Positions 23,481 to 34,882 of a stretch of DNA of 64,000 nt are shown here, piece by piece. Under the pieces are notes generated by a model. It worked only from the letters and a program-made list of their open reading frames with translations. It was not told the origin of the DNA and searched no databases. The stretch comes from Lasioglossum baleicum. Lineage: Eukaryota; Arthropoda; Insecta; Hymenoptera; Halictidae. The DNA lies in contig NC_134934.1 in the NCBI RefSeq assembly GCF_051020765.1, forward strand, positions 3,038,001 through 3,102,000, in the 5' to 3' direction. The translations under genes were made by a program, and so were the position numbers. Within the stretch, counting starts at the first letter, position 1, and every line of letters begins with the position of its first letter.

Positions 23481-23530
23481 GCCTGCGAAGCTTTATGCAA
23501 ATTTCAATTTTCATAGACCATTATACAGAA
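23481..23530 (-). mobile_element. GACTGCGG-end MITE, end fragment
   Basis: TA-GCCTGCGAAGCTTTATGCAA followed by an A/T-rich run matches the B end of the family. No second end was identified. Confidence 0.4.
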
Positions 23531-23589
23531 ATAAAGGAAACATTTCTTATCACGCGTGGGAACCATTTCGTGGCGAAAAAATCAGAAAA

Positions 23590-23660
23590 ATCGTGTGTTT
23601 TTTTAACACAGGTCTTTTTGTGTGTTTGTGTGTTTTTAAAAACAGGTCTTTTTACTTTTT
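23590..23660. repeat. Short direct duplication with ACAGGTCTTTTT
   Basis: The words GTGTTTTTTTAACACAGGTC and GTGTTTTTAAAAACAGGTC, each followed by TTTTT, occur about 40 bp apart and are separated by a TGTGTTTG run. This is a local tandem duplication in AT-rich DNA. Confidence 0.6.
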
Positions 23661-23989
23661 GTATTGTGTCCAGAAGAAGGTCGGTAATCATTTTTTTGCA
23701 AACGAAAATCCTAAAAGAAATTCTTACACCTTGTTAGCTCATGAATAAAATGGCTACCGGTGATGAAAATTTATTCCGAAGTACTTGTCACTCTTTGACT
23801 TTTAAAAGACTCTTAACTCATCATTCACAATAGCTAAACTATTAATTTCCAATGCCGGTACACACACGATGTTTTACATTTCATAAGTTCGTTGATCGAA
23901 TAAACGCTGCAAGAATCAATTATTATCATCCCGGTAGAAATAAAAATTCTGTTAATCAACTACGACAAACAGGAGTCAAAGAAAAATTT

Positions 23990-24101
23990 CATTCATTCCG
24001 TTACAATTGCATCAACAAGAATCTATAGACACTCTCAATAATCATTCCATTGATTTAAATTCCACCCACTCATTTCAATCACAAACACAAACTACGCAGT
24101 C
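23990..24101 (-). mobile_element. GACTGCGG-end MITE, right-end fragment
   Basis: Read inverted, the end is TTAGACTGCGTAGTTTGTG followed by GTGATTGAAATGAGTGGGTG, which matches the A end of the 33.2 kb copy in order. TA lies immediately outside (24,102-24,103). The other end was not found. Confidence 0.5.
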
Positions 24102-24182
24102 TAATTGTGACTCATACACGATCCGACATGTGCGGGAAATGTATGAAATGAAAAATCGTAGATTATAGATCCTTTTCATTAA

Positions 24183-24438
24183 TCCTCATCGGTCCTCATT
24201 TCACGAACTAGATCTGTCGCTCGGTGTCAAATTGACACAAGTAGAACAGTTATCTTCCGACGCATTTTTTATTCAAATTGATTAGTTAACATTTACATCT
24301 TAGGTTTTTCAGTTATGTGTGTTTTGCATGAAAAATCTAAAAGTATCGAAGTTTCGGACAAATTTAGCTACAAATAACGGAACAGCATAACTTATTTCGG
24401 GAAAACTGTGTCAAATCGACACGAGGGACGGATGAGGG
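24183..24438 (+). mobile_element. TTAA-flanked element, TTAACCCTCATCCGTCC family, 256 bp
   Basis: TTAA stands at 24,179-24,182 and 24,439-24,442. The right end, read inverted, is TTAA-CCCTCATCCGTCCCTCG. The left end is a mutated form (TCCTCATCGGTCCTC). Both subterminal regions carry a GTGTCAAATTGACAC or TGTCAAATCGACAC dyad. The interior matches the copy at 50.3 kb, including GTTAACATTTACATCTTAG. TTAA targets are typical of piggyBac-type elements; no transposase is present. Confidence 0.75.
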
Positions 24439-24602
24439 TTAAAAACCAGAAGGACCTCTTCAGATAATTGAGGTCCAAAAAACGTTTGGTTCAAAATCAT
24501 CTCGCGAATCTCAAAGGAAAGCTGAGACAACGCAATAACCGGACAGGATGATTCTCGTTATTTAAATCGCGTTGCACCGGCGTTGCACACAGGGTCCCCT
24601 TT

Positions 24603-24633
24603 CGCATCGCATCGCATCGCATCGCATCGCATC
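24603..24633. repeat. (GCATC)n pentanucleotide repeat
   Basis: Six CGCAT/GCATC units in perfect register, ending in CCCGTCGG. Confidence 0.9.
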
Positions 24634-24689
24634 CCGTCGGTAGAAACCAGTCGTACGCGTATCCCGACTAAAATGGTATCGCGGCGCAC

Positions 24690-25045
24690 TTCATTAATTA
24701 CCAGCAGCTTCTTCGCCGGCCGAGCGGTATTAGTTATTTCGACGTGGCTAGATCCGTGTTTATACGAAGCTCACGGCCCACTCGAGCGATAATTAATAGC
24801 GTCGGACGGGAATGAAATCATCGTAACGCGCCGTGACTGATTGCGTTAGGGTTACCAGGTATCAAACCATTGCCAGTTCGATCGCCACCGGGGGGGAACG
24901 CTTCAAGATTAATATTGCCCGATCCTGCGATCCGCGGGACGTTGCCTTATGTCGTCGTACATGTGCCGACTAATTGCGCCCATCGATCCGGTAATTAATA
25001 GAAAAGATTACCGGACAATTAGCGAGTCGAATCTTACCGCGAAAA
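24690..25045. promoter_or_regulatory. Possible regulatory island with TAAT/ATTA cores
   Basis: At least seven ATTA/TAAT cores occur (CATTAATTACC, ATTAGTTATT, GATAATTAATAG, AAGATTAATATT, CTAATTGCG, GGTAATTAATAG, CAATTAGCG) in otherwise CpG-rich unique DNA. An inverted CCGGTAAT/ATTACCGG pair lies near 24,990-25,016. The pattern resembles homeodomain-target clusters of insect enhancers; function is inferred only. Confidence 0.25.
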
Positions 25046-25099
25046 TCCTTGACGGCACGACAAGATTGCTGCTCAGGGGAAATCGTGCGTGAAGCTATA

Positions 25100-26320
25100 T
25101 CTAAATCCTCCACACAATTTACCATGGATCGTTAAGACGTTAATTGTGATGCGTTCGCAGAAATCAGCGCAGGAACTTTTCTACTAATGCATTTCTCAAA
25201 GCACATTGTACTATTAGAAATGTTAGAAACAATTGCGAAAACTCTGAAAAAGTGTCTTTAGTTTCCCGTGACGATTTATTCTGCAACGGTTAAATTGACA
25301 TAAAGTAGTGAAAAATTTTAGCCGAAGTATCCTTAAGAACACGCGCGAAGAAAATTAATAACCAATTGGTCGGATCAGTTTACGAGCACCGGCGCTACGA
25401 GAAGTGTCTGCAAGTGTCGGAGATTCTCTCGCGTCCAAATATTGAATTTGTCGCAACGAAATGCGCAGTAAAGTTCGCCTCGGGACGAAGAAAATCCGGC
25501 CGTAATTCATCGAAAGCAGGCATTACGGTCGACAGAGAAATTTCATCTTACCTGAACCAGGTCCGAGAGCGGGCAGTAAAGCGAATCACGCGATGCGAGA
25601 TCCGTCAAAACCAACGACGGGCAACGGTTCCGTAAATCTATCGTTAATTGGGAGCGAGCCTGGCGCGGCGTAGCAGCCGCGTGAATCGCGCGGGATCGTA
25701 AACGAGGAGCGGTCTGAATCGTTCTACTAACAGCTTTATCGAGAAAGTAAAAGGTAACGTCTGACAGGCAATCGTCCCGACCGCGGCCGCGCAACTGGCT
25801 CGTGCTGCTGGAAAAAACCAAAGTATAATCCGAAAGCGAAGGTGTATAAATAGGGAGCCGATCCACGCGAGGGATCGGTGGCCCGAGTGATTCGCCTTCG
25901 AGAATCGTTTGGTCCCTCTCTCACTCTGCCTTTGTCTCTTTCTCTCCGCCCGGTCGGTTCTCGTTCGTCTCCCTCGTCGATAATTCTATTATGTACGGTT
26001 TAATGTACAATTAACCGATCACTTAGGGCCTGACGTTACGCCGAGTCACGATGTCTTATTAAGCCTCTACCACCGAGTAGTCTCTCTCGACCACGCACGG
26101 TGGCAACCGGCCGCAACAGGAGCAGAGCCTGAAACGGAGCGGGAACGGACTCCAGACTCGAGCCACTTACCTGTATTAGACTCATTCGTCCCCGCTTAAC
26201 GATCTCTTTCTGCTTCGATTCACGATTTCGAGGATAAAACACGCCGCTCTCTTTCCGACTCGGAATTCATTGTCCAACGTCGAACCGCTCGGACCGCCAG
26301 GACACGCCGATCTCGACAGG
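25100..26320. other. CpG-rich unique block, no gene recognised
   Basis: The frames at 25,366-25,635 (plus) and 25,543-25,866 (minus) overlap each other and have no visible motif. Pyrimidine-rich runs occur at 25,915-25,975. Confidence 0.4.
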
Positions 26321-26327
26321 AAGTTAA

Positions 26328-26678
26328 CGGGATAGACTCGTTTCCAGGATTGCAAGGGTGCGGGATGCGCCTTCTCATTTCTCGATGATGCAAAGATGTG
26401 GGTTTTCAGTAGTCAAAAGTGCTAGATAAAAGATCAGTCTATTTTTACATTTGCGAAGCGTAATTTGCATTATTCGGCAACATGTAGCTGTCGCAGCTTT
26501 ATGAAAATAGCTACAGACGCAGCTGTATGCTTCCGAATAATGAAAATTGCGATTCGTAAACATAAAAATAGGACTTTTGAGGGCGATTGCGGTCTAGAAA
26601 ACCCTCATCTTTGCATTATCGAGAAATGAGAAGGCGCGTCCCGCACCATTGCAATCCTGGAAACGCGAGTATACCCCC
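26328..26678. mobile_element. TTAA-flanked foldback element, short member (351 bp)
   Basis: TTAA is at 26,324-26,327 and 26,679-26,682. The arms are inverted complements over most of their length, sharing CGTTTCCAGGATTGCAA, GGATGCGCCTTCTCATTTC and TCGATGATGCAAAGATG. They meet near 26,500 in a GCAGCTTTATGAAAATAGC centre. No coding potential. The outer 170 bp match the longer element at 41.6 kb, so the two are one family. TTAA target use points to the piggyBac group. Confidence 0.8.
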
Positions 26679-26929
26679 TTAACATCGAAATTAAATCACA
26701 TAAGTTGAAGTATTTTGATACGGAGAATTTTCGTTTGTTTGAATAATGAACTAGTTTTCTTGTCAATTAACCCTACCGAAGATCTTGACCGTAGGACTAC
26801 GGTGTTGCGCAAGATCGTTAAGAACACGATCGGTTCCTTAGATGAACGAGACAATAACCGAAACCTGTTTAGCGAATTCCTAATTAAGTTTTGGATCGTG
26901 TAGCAGGAGGTTGTCTCGAAGAGGGTGGG

Positions 26930-26966
26930 GGAGAGAGAGAGGAGAGAGAGAGAGAGAGAGAGAGAG
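26930..26966. repeat. (GA)n microsatellite
   Basis: A long uninterrupted GA run after GGTGGGG. Confidence 0.85.
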
Positions 26967-28023
26967 TGTGGCTGTAAACCTTTTTGGGCTCTTTAACCGG
27001 AAGGAATCCGACAGGATCAAGTATGCTTGATTTTATTGGATTGTGTCAGGGTTTCAGGTCTTTTTATTGAAAGTCATATATGATATTTCGTCGAAAATGA
27101 CGATTTTATTTAGCACTCTGAAATAGCCAATAATAAGAGGAATTTTAATTGTAGCCTGCTGCTTCTTTCTCAATCTTCCTCTGGAGAGGAGAACCGTTTT
27201 ACGCGTCCCTTGAACCAGGATCGTTTAGATTGGAATTCATCTTTTACTGATCTTTTTGTTTCTAGTAATTTTCTAACCTCCCAGATTGTGGACTCCCTTA
27301 ACCTTTATGTAGCCAACCAAAATGTATGGATTACTTGAAACCTGTTTTATTTAACATATTTGCATAAATTCTCATTATAATAATACTTTTAGAGGAGCAT
27401 TAACAAGTTTGTGAAAGAAATGCAGTAAATGGGTACACCCGGGTACCCGGTTAACTAAACAAGGATTAACATCGCATTCGAGCGGCACTTACCGTGAACT
27501 CTGATTAAGGTAAAGGCACCAGTAGTTGAACTTCTATCAGTAGTTGACCATTTTTCAAGAAAATGCGAAAAATAATGTATCTATAAATATTTGACTTCCG
27601 ATAATAGCGCGTGAAGTATGCTGCGTCCCCTCCTAACCTGACTCCCAAATATCTTATTTGATTTGAATTGTTTACCATAACGACAGACGATTAATTTAGT
27701 TAATGTTAGCTCCTAATGTTGCATTATAATGCACCGTGGCTCCGTGGCTTCGCAGCGTGATATTCTTAAGGAAACCTGTACAGTTTACGGTGAGTGATTT
27801 CCATACTTTTAATATTTTCTGATTGGATCTTTCATTATTTGAATTGTAATGGTACTTTATACTTAATAAGTGTAACTTTTTGATTATCTAAACTTCAAAA
27901 ACCATAATTCATGGGGGGTCAAATATTGACTTTTATTATCCTGATTGTTCCTAGAAGTTGACAGGCGTGGTCAATTACTGACATAAATTTTTCAAATTTA
28001 TTTACTAATTATAGTACACCTAT

Positions 28024-28206
28024 TTGACATATAACCTCGTTAGAGATCAAGAGCACAGTGCTCGTCTTTGTTTTATGATACACTTCAGACAACGACATAG
28101 TACTATTCAAGTCAATAACATATTAAAATGCATTTACTCAGACATTTATTTTGTAGACACGTCAATTACTAAGTTGAAGATGTTAAATTACATAAAACAC
28201 CGGTAA
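28024..28206 (+). pseudogene. Short open frame inside the 27.5 kb element
   Basis: A 60-codon stretch ends at TAA 28,204-28,206. Its first in-frame ATG is 17 codons into the stretch. The terminal codons overlap a donor-like CG-GTAAGA, so it might be the 3' part of an exon joined to the frame that follows. No domain was recognised. It is called because it lies inside a transposon with intact ends and may be part of a former transposase. Confidence 0.3.
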
Positions 28207-28398
28207 GAACGGCTGCACGGAAATTCGGGAAAAAAAATTCCCATGCAAAAGCATGGGAGATTGTGGAAGTGGCCAGAGACACCAGACATATCAGACTACG
28301 AGTGGGAAAATGTTATTGGTCATATCAATGAGCCTCTGAGAACGAGTAAAACTCGGAACATCTACTCTGTTCAAGAACTAGATTTTATACGGAATTAG
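28207..28398 (+). pseudogene. Possible C-terminal transposase relic, 51 codons from ATG
   Basis: The frame begins after the TAA at 28,204 and has an ATG at 28,243, running 51 codons to TAG. The peptide has a well-mixed composition with aromatic and acidic clusters: a LWKWPETPDISDY segment, then EWENVIGHINEP and YSVQELDFI. This is unlike the low-complexity shadow frames elsewhere. It contains a small hairpin at its 5' end (CCCATGC and GCATGGG at 28,241-28,258). It looks like the end of a real protein, most likely the element's former transposase. I do not recognise the family. Confidence 0.4.
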
Positions 28399-29215
28399 TG
28401 CTTTTCTCAGTCTTATTTGATTTTCTGTGAATAATTTGTTTTAATTCTTCTAAATAAACAATATAAAAATGATCGCATTTACTGTTTTTATTTTGCCGTA
28501 AATGGTCAACTATTAACTTAAAACGTGGTCACTTACTAGCGTTTTCATTTCCGAAGATGGTCAACTTCTGACGCCGTTTTCAGATTTGCAGAAATGTTTA
28601 TATAATTTGTATAACATAACTGTTTGTAGAAAGTTAGTATTGTTACATAATCTAAGACGTTTAGACAGCATTTTTAACAAAATGTTTTGGTATGTAATAA
28701 AAGAGTAACAAACTACTATTATTTGTCGAGAAAATTTCTCTTAAATGGTCAACTACTGCTGCCTTTACCTTATATTATATTTCAGCACTCAGCCTGCAGA
28801 AGGCGTGATTCATCGAAGTCGTCCGGGTTTTAAAGGTGCAATGTGCAGAGAATTTTTTCGAAGATTGCGTCTGACGGCGGTAAACTCTATTTCGACCGCA
28901 GAAGATCGCGTAACGAGTAACTCGAGGGCGAGTTCGCGTGAATCGGCGGGCAGGGATCGGCTAATTTAGGAGTCCATAAAATTGGCCGGTCCTTTGGTCC
29001 CTTGTCTCGGGGCTCTCCCATACCTCTTTCACGTTCGCAGCAGCCCCACCTGAGACACACGACGTGTACCGTCCCTAACGGACCCACACCGATGATATTT
29101 CAGTGTTAATTGCGCCCGGTATCTACCGTTCGGTCCCGGGGCTGACTTCTAATCTCGGGTTCATTAGGAGAGCCCCGTCGAGCACCGAACTATTTTCAGA
29201 TCGGGACGCACACGA

Positions 29216-29280
29216 ATGATGGCGGGAATGGTTGCGGTAGGCTGTCGGCTCTGTTGCTGTTGCCGTTGCTGTTGCTGCTC
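29216..29280. repeat. GTTGCT-type hexanucleotide-like repeat
   Basis: TGTTGC/CGTTGC/TGTTGC units at 29,251-29,280 give a cysteine-rich frame on the plus strand that is clearly compositional. Confidence 0.6.
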
Positions 29281-29415
29281 TTCGTGGTCCTCGCTCGTGC
29301 TTCTCGCTGGACAGGACGAGGAAGAAGAACCGAACAAGTCGATAGGGACTCCTCTTGACGATCCCAGCTACCAAAACAGGGGACTGAAGGAACGGGGGAG
29401 GGGGCCTCTTTCGTA

Positions 29416-29835
29416 CACTGCGGGCCAAAAGTATGTGGACATTCTCCGTTCATTATAAAATTTTCATGGTACAGAAACTCTTGCGAAATGGAAACTGAAA
29501 ATTGGCGTCTTCATCAGCAATTTCTTTTTTGTTAGATCGAAGTAGAAACATTTCGACATGTATTTACTTGTGTTGTGTTGGTAATAACTAGAGTGTGGAT
29601 CTTTGTGCAAACTAAATGTTATACAATGTGATAAATATCGTCCAATAAATTAACATCATATTAATATCAAAATGTTGTACAATCATGATGCTAGTGAAAA
29701 AATAAAACCACGAATGGAAGATGCAAATGAGAAAAGAATGCAGCTGGGTTAATAACAAGCATCGTTGAACGATATCAATTTATGCGACTGATTTGCAAAA
29801 AAAAATTGCCACAGTAATACTTTCAGATGGCAGTG
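29416..29835. mobile_element. Tc1-type non-autonomous element, 420 bp
   Basis: The left end is TA-CACTGCGGGCCAAAAGTA. The right end read inverted is TA-CACTGCCATCTGAAAGTA. A start of CACTGC..GCCAAAAGTAT is typical of Tc1-like ends in arthropods. Both ends abut TA. The AT-rich interior has no open frame. A word at about 29,589, TAGAGTGTGGATCTTTGTGC, resembles a GACTGCGG-family end and may be a nested fragment. Confidence 0.7.
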
Positions 29836-29839
29836 TATG

Positions 29840-32800
29840 TGTGAAGGGACCAGGGCGCAGGACGAAGGACGAGGATACACGGCGAGCGACGAAGACGCGA
29901 AGGGCACCACCGGCCATCCCCGATTTCCATTTTAATTGAACTCAACGCAACATCATACTTAATGCCAGAAACGCGTCACAAGCTCCAATTAAACGCGCGA
30001 CGCCGTTTCACTTTATCACCCCCGGCGCATTCGTCCTGATTGCCCTGCCGATCCTCCTGTGCTCTGCTGCACGTCCGACCATCGATTACTCGCCGTGCAA
30101 TTCTTTTAAGAGACCAATCGCGCCTGGTCGAGGGGGCCTCTCACACACCCGTTCGATCCTACCGACCAGCGGAAAGGATCGCTGGATCCTTCGCGATCGC
30201 GTGTCAGGCGCGATCGATCCGTTCCCGATGGTCCTGTCTCGGTTTTCGAGGGATCCAGGTAATTGCTGCTCCCAGAGAGTTATTTTTAAAGGACCTTGCC
30301 GACTTTTAGTTCCTTTCAGGATCCGCGACAAGGCCCGGTGAATCGTTACACTCTCTGGAAGCGAGTCCTCATGAACTTTTTCGAGTAAGAGGTACAGAAT
30401 CAAAGTCGTTTCATTTTGATCAGATCATCGACTCTCTGGACTTCATTTGTTCTTTAACACTTTGTCCGCCAGCTGAAATTGAGCTTCCCTCGCGGGTCGA
30501 TTAGCGGAAATTCAGCAGGACGAAGCATCTGGCAACGAGGCACAAAATTGCCGGCGATTTCTTAGCCTCGCAGCGGTTCGAGGAACCCTATCGCTTACCT
30601 GGAAGCAGCTTCGATCTAGCGGCGATCGATAAAACGACGACTTCGGCTGCTGCAGGCGCTGGATCCTCGAAGTTGCTGCTCCGTTCCCTCGGATCAATTG
30701 CCATGGGAACAAGTATCAAAATCGTCGTTCCCGCAAGCCGATGGTAGCAGGGACGAGTCCTCTAATCGCGATAGATAAGCCTCGCGACCGTGGAGATTAA
30801 GCGTTTCTGTTTTTCTGGCTGTTACGGGGAACGGCAAAGGAACCAAAGGAGCTGGAGAACTCGTGGACGAAGAGAGGCAAGGATAGAAATGCCGCAGCCG
30901 AGTCCGAGCACGGCCAACGGGTTGATTTATTGACAGGAAAATCTAGTCGTGCTCGCCTCGCGTCGTACGATCGGCCTCTCTGCCTTGCCACGTCTTCTCT
31001 GCGTCTCGTCGAATGTTGTCCTTCAAGTAGAGAGAGAAAAAAAGAAGAGCTCCTTCATATTTACGAGAGATTTCTGCGAGGCGCGGAACAACTCGGACGT
31101 GGAATTCGACGAATCGACGCTGACGCCGAGAGTTGACTCGATCCTGGAAAAAGCGGTATGAATCCTTTACCGATTCGGACACTCGATGCTAACCGAAATG
31201 TCTTCCGCAAGGGAGATATATGTACTTGTAGAACTTATCTCGCGATGATTGATAAACGCGGACATTCAAATAGGATAATACTTTTTATACTGAATGACTA
31301 TGTTTCTGTTTAGCAAAATTGAAGGCGACCTTGAACTCTCCGAAACTCTTTCATCTACAAGAACAAGAAAAACTGTTATTGCCATATTGTAGTCGAACAA
31401 GGTTATGTGCATACAATAAATTTTATGTTCGGTCTGAGCGATGATGAGAGACCAAGAAGCCGAAGTCGTTGCAACCTAGAAGACAGTTGACAGTCCAGGG
31501 GTTGTAGAAACTGTAGTGAATCGAGAGTTGGTTGTAACGCAGGGTAAGAGAACCCGTGTGCGATGATCGTCAGAGGGAAGCTTCGGTTCGTGGAACGAGT
31601 AGATTCGAATCGAAGGCGAAGGGGAGAAGAAGAAGAAGAGTTTTGCGGTCGATCGGATCGCGTCGGGGCTGGTCTGCGAGAGACTAACGCGGAGGATGCA
31701 TCAAGCCGGATCAGAGGAGGATGCCGCCTAAGGCTACCGGTGTTGGGTAGCTGCAGGGCCGGCTTTTTCTCTTCGGGTGTCGATTCGTGGCTCGGCGAAG
31801 AAGGTGAGAGACTAACCGAGGAGAGACCGGGGCAAAAGCAAGAGAGCTCTTTCTCTTCGGGTTCGCGATCGAACGAGCAGCTCTCGGTGCGACCAGGCTC
31901 GAAAATCGCCTCGCGCTTCTTCGGCTCTCTCGAACTCCTCGAACAGAGCCCGCGCGTTCGGCTAGGGGCAAAACCATTGAGATGCAGAGAGCGTTGGTGC
32001 TACCGTGCGATGGTCCCGATACCGCCTAATGGACTGTCCCCGCCCTCTTTCTCCCTTCGCCCGAGTCCTCGATCCTTCTTCCCTACCTCCCAACAAACCT
32101 ACCACCTCGTCTCTTGCCTTCTCTCTCTTTCCCACTTTTGATTCTTCTCCTTCCTTCCTCTTCGTTCGCCTTCCTTTCTTTCTCCCTGTCCGACAACTGC
32201 ATTCTAACGTCACTTTCAACCTCCGCCTTCACATATTCGCCACCCCCGCTGCCCTCACAATCCCAGACAATTACAAAGCAAAACTTTTCTGTTCGAAATT
32301 ACTCGACACGCTTGCGACTCGGTGCAACAGATACTGCTGGAATTTTAACGATGCCGATGCCCAGTGCAATCTGGTAATAGATCTGTTAAGTATTTAGGGG
32401 TAGAACCTCCTTTTGCACGAAGATTCACTAATTTGTTAGTTCAGAAATGGGTGTCTTATTTGGTGAACGCGCAGTTGTAAGGTTCGTGGTCAAATTTTTA
32501 CGAAGCAATAGAAACTTAGCCTTGAATAAATTATTCTATTGTACCAACGCAAACAATCTTTGAAAAATCCACAGGATTTCCAACATCTTTTACAAGGCTG
32601 CTGAAGTCCTGCAGTATTTCCAAAGTCCAGTAGAACGTGTTCGGGACGCGATCGGGAATCCGATTATTATAAATTCCCCCGTCTCCGAAAGATCGATGCC
32701 GCAATCGAGATCGGTCGGTCGAGCAGAGCGATTTATTTCCAAACAGAGTGACTGTGACTGCTGGGATCGAGTCACCGGTCTCAGAGATAGCGGTAAATGA

Positions 32801-33200
32801 AGCTCCTCGGAGACGAGACGAGAAGAGACGAGAAAGAAGCTCGTCTACGCAACGCGCGTTTTATGTCCTGCGCTCGGAGATCCGCAGCACACGGTAGCAG
32901 AGCTATAACAGCGTCGCGGCATCATTTATATTTACGAGACACCGCGAAGCCGAGCCCAGGCCGCATTGTTACTGGCGAAGGGCCTTATAGCCGCCGTCTC
33001 TGGCCCTTATAGGGCCGCCAGTGATCTTGGGCCTTCTATCTCTTTCTTCTCTCTTCTTCTACCGGTTATAGAAAATGCTCGATCGAAATTGTGAACATGA
33101 TCGTTGAGCGAACTTTTTGGTAGAAACGAATATCCTAAGAATGGAGGACACAATTGCGAGCAGGGTGGTCTGCCTAAATCTCTTCTTCAATTGTGGTGGT
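29840..33200. other. CpG-rich unique block, no gene recognised
   Basis: The longest ATG frame (31,563-32,141, 192 codons) is serine-, arginine- and glycine-rich. It runs into a pyrimidine-rich stretch at 32,040-32,180 and contains an internal duplication of a GAGAGACTAAC word. A donor-like CAG-GGTAAGAG lies just upstream at about 31,537. TTAACACTTTGTCC at 30,454 may be a TTAA-type end. Nothing is firm enough to call as a gene. Confidence 0.4.
32810..32839. repeat. (GAGAC)n-like purine repeat
   Basis: Four GAGACGAGAAG-type units in tandem. Confidence 0.65.
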
Positions 33201-33202
33201 TA

Positions 33203-33403
33203 GACTGCGGATTTTATGTATTTATGACAAAAATGAGTAGGTGTAATTCAAAACAGGAAAAAGATTAAAAGAGTTTAACAATGACGATATACTATTTTTG
33301 CCACATAACAATCATTAATGAGGAAAATAAATTTTTTTACTTAGCTCCTATATAGCTTGCAATTGATGTATAAAAATTTTATTTTGCATATAGACCCGCA
33401 GCC
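33203..33403 (+). mobile_element. GACTGCGG-end MITE, near full-length (about 200 bp)
   Basis: Starts TTA-GACTGCGGATTTTATGTA then TTTATGACAAAAATGAGTAG. It ends TTTTATTTTGCATATAGAC then CCGCAGCC. TA lies directly outside on the left and three bases out on the right. It carries no coding capacity. Confidence 0.7.
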
Positions 33404-33409
33404 TCTAGT

Positions 33410-34880
33410 GATGGTATTAAAAATATTTTCAATGGAGCTCGAGTGACATCGCCGAATGAATACGCTACAATATTCATATGGCAAGATCATTTTGCTTATA
33501 TCGTACAATAAGACTGATAAGAACGATAGTACAATACAATAAGAATGATAAACAGTTGGTTTACGATTAGAGATGTTTGATTTGTTTGATCGAATACTTT
33601 TAGCCAGGGGTGTACCGTCGCGTCGGACGAGGCCCTGTTTCTACAGGGCCTGCGAACGGATCACGCTCCCCCCTCGATCCCTCGATCGACATCGGTCGAA
33701 GTCGTGCCTCCCTTTGAACACGATTCGCCATTGATCTGCCACGAGCGATAAGGCGGACGGTAAACGTCCTCATAGCGCGAAAAACGTCCGCTCGACAAGA
33801 TCAGTCGATTTTACAGCGGCGACAAACCACGTAGACTGAACCCACATGGATCACTTGTGAACCATGCCACAGTCACAAAGCTTGGTATCTCGTAATTCCG
33901 AATCCTTGCGAATTAGGTTTAATGGAACCTCGAAATCTCGATTCTTAACTCCTTGCCGTCTTCTTTGTCTTTAATAATTTCACTGCTTAGAACAAAAAAT
34001 TTGTATTTGTTGTATACCTACCTTTACTTTAACGCTGAAATATTGATTACAAAATAATTGAATTTTATTTCGTCCTACATAACATTATGAAAATTCTACG
34101 AAAACCGTGAAAACATTTTTCGAACCATTTGAAGTATAGTGAGGATACAGGTTCAGAAATAATATTATATATAAATAATAAATAGTTATATAAAAATCTA
34201 TAACTGTCGCGAAGTCGTCAAAAGCATTCGCTTAAAAAAATGTTTGCAAGATGTTGTCTACATATGCTATGGATTTTCAACCGGAAGTCTCCATCAGCCA
34301 ATTACAAGCTTGAGCTTCGCAAAGTCCGTGGAAAGCGTCCGATTCGCCGCGCCAAATGGTTAGAAACAGGGGGAGAGAAAGAGAGGGAGAGAGATAGATT
34401 TACCACGAGCAACGGTTCGCGCCAATCAGCCACGACACGGCGCATCGGCCTTGCAAATATTTCACAGTTATTGCCAGATAAACCACGACCTTAGCGCCGG
34501 ATGTACCGTCGTTTGGGGAATAGACCGCATCAATGATGCAACGTTCGACCTAGCGGCATCGGCCGCGCGTTTGTCTTCCTTTAGGAAGTTTATAGTCGTG
34601 CCTATCAGGTGCGACTTTGCTTCCGCGGTGTACATTATTTTTCCCGGTGCCCAAGCCAGATCAGGACCAATGACAACGATATTTTAACGTCGCTTCTAAT
34701 GCACGGCCATTCCTCTACGTTTGCGGGACGGCAAGGTGACCATCGCTGCCGATTTTTACTGCTTCTTTGCATGGATCTGCTAACGGTGAAATAGGTTGAC
34801 TCTCGACGTATAAATTCCTCACTGAAACTTTTGCGAATAAAGCTGAACGCTCGTCGAAAACTTAGAGAAATTGTTGTCAT
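33410..34880. other. No gene seen
   Basis: It contains a perfect hairpin (33,630-33,651) and otherwise unique sequence. The frames at 34,240-34,494 and 34,451-34,687 include a GAGA tract and show no motif. Confidence 0.4.
33630..33651. repeat. Perfect 9-bp stem hairpin
   Basis: AGGCCCTGT and ACAGGGCCT are exact inverse complements around TTCT. The stem is too short for a miRNA precursor. Confidence 0.6.
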
Positions 34881-34882
34881 TA

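Larger units (their letters stand above)
27508..28770. mobile_element. TA-flanked DNA element with subterminal repeats, 1.26 kb
   Basis: The left end reads TA-AGGTAAAGGCACCAGTAG then TTGA. The right end read inverted is TA-AGGTAAAGGCAGCAGTAG then TTGA, giving a 22-bp inverted repeat with one mismatch. Variants of TGGTCAACTACTGAC recur inside both ends: left near 27,521, 27,538, 27,918 and 27,969; right near 28,503, 28,526, 28,558 and 28,745. Such subterminal arrays are known transposase-binding sites in several DNA transposon groups. Two small open frames lie in the middle. I cannot assign a superfamily. Confidence 0.7.

Noticed and set aside
29216..29458. Cysteine-rich frame
   Set aside because: The cysteines come from a GTTGCT repeat, and the frame ends inside a Tc1-type element.
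31563..32141. Longest ATG frame in the window region (192 codons)
   Set aside because: The peptide is dominated by serine, arginine, glycine and glutamate and runs into a pyrimidine tract. A frame of this length is expected about once by chance in 64 kb of such DNA, and no motif was seen.
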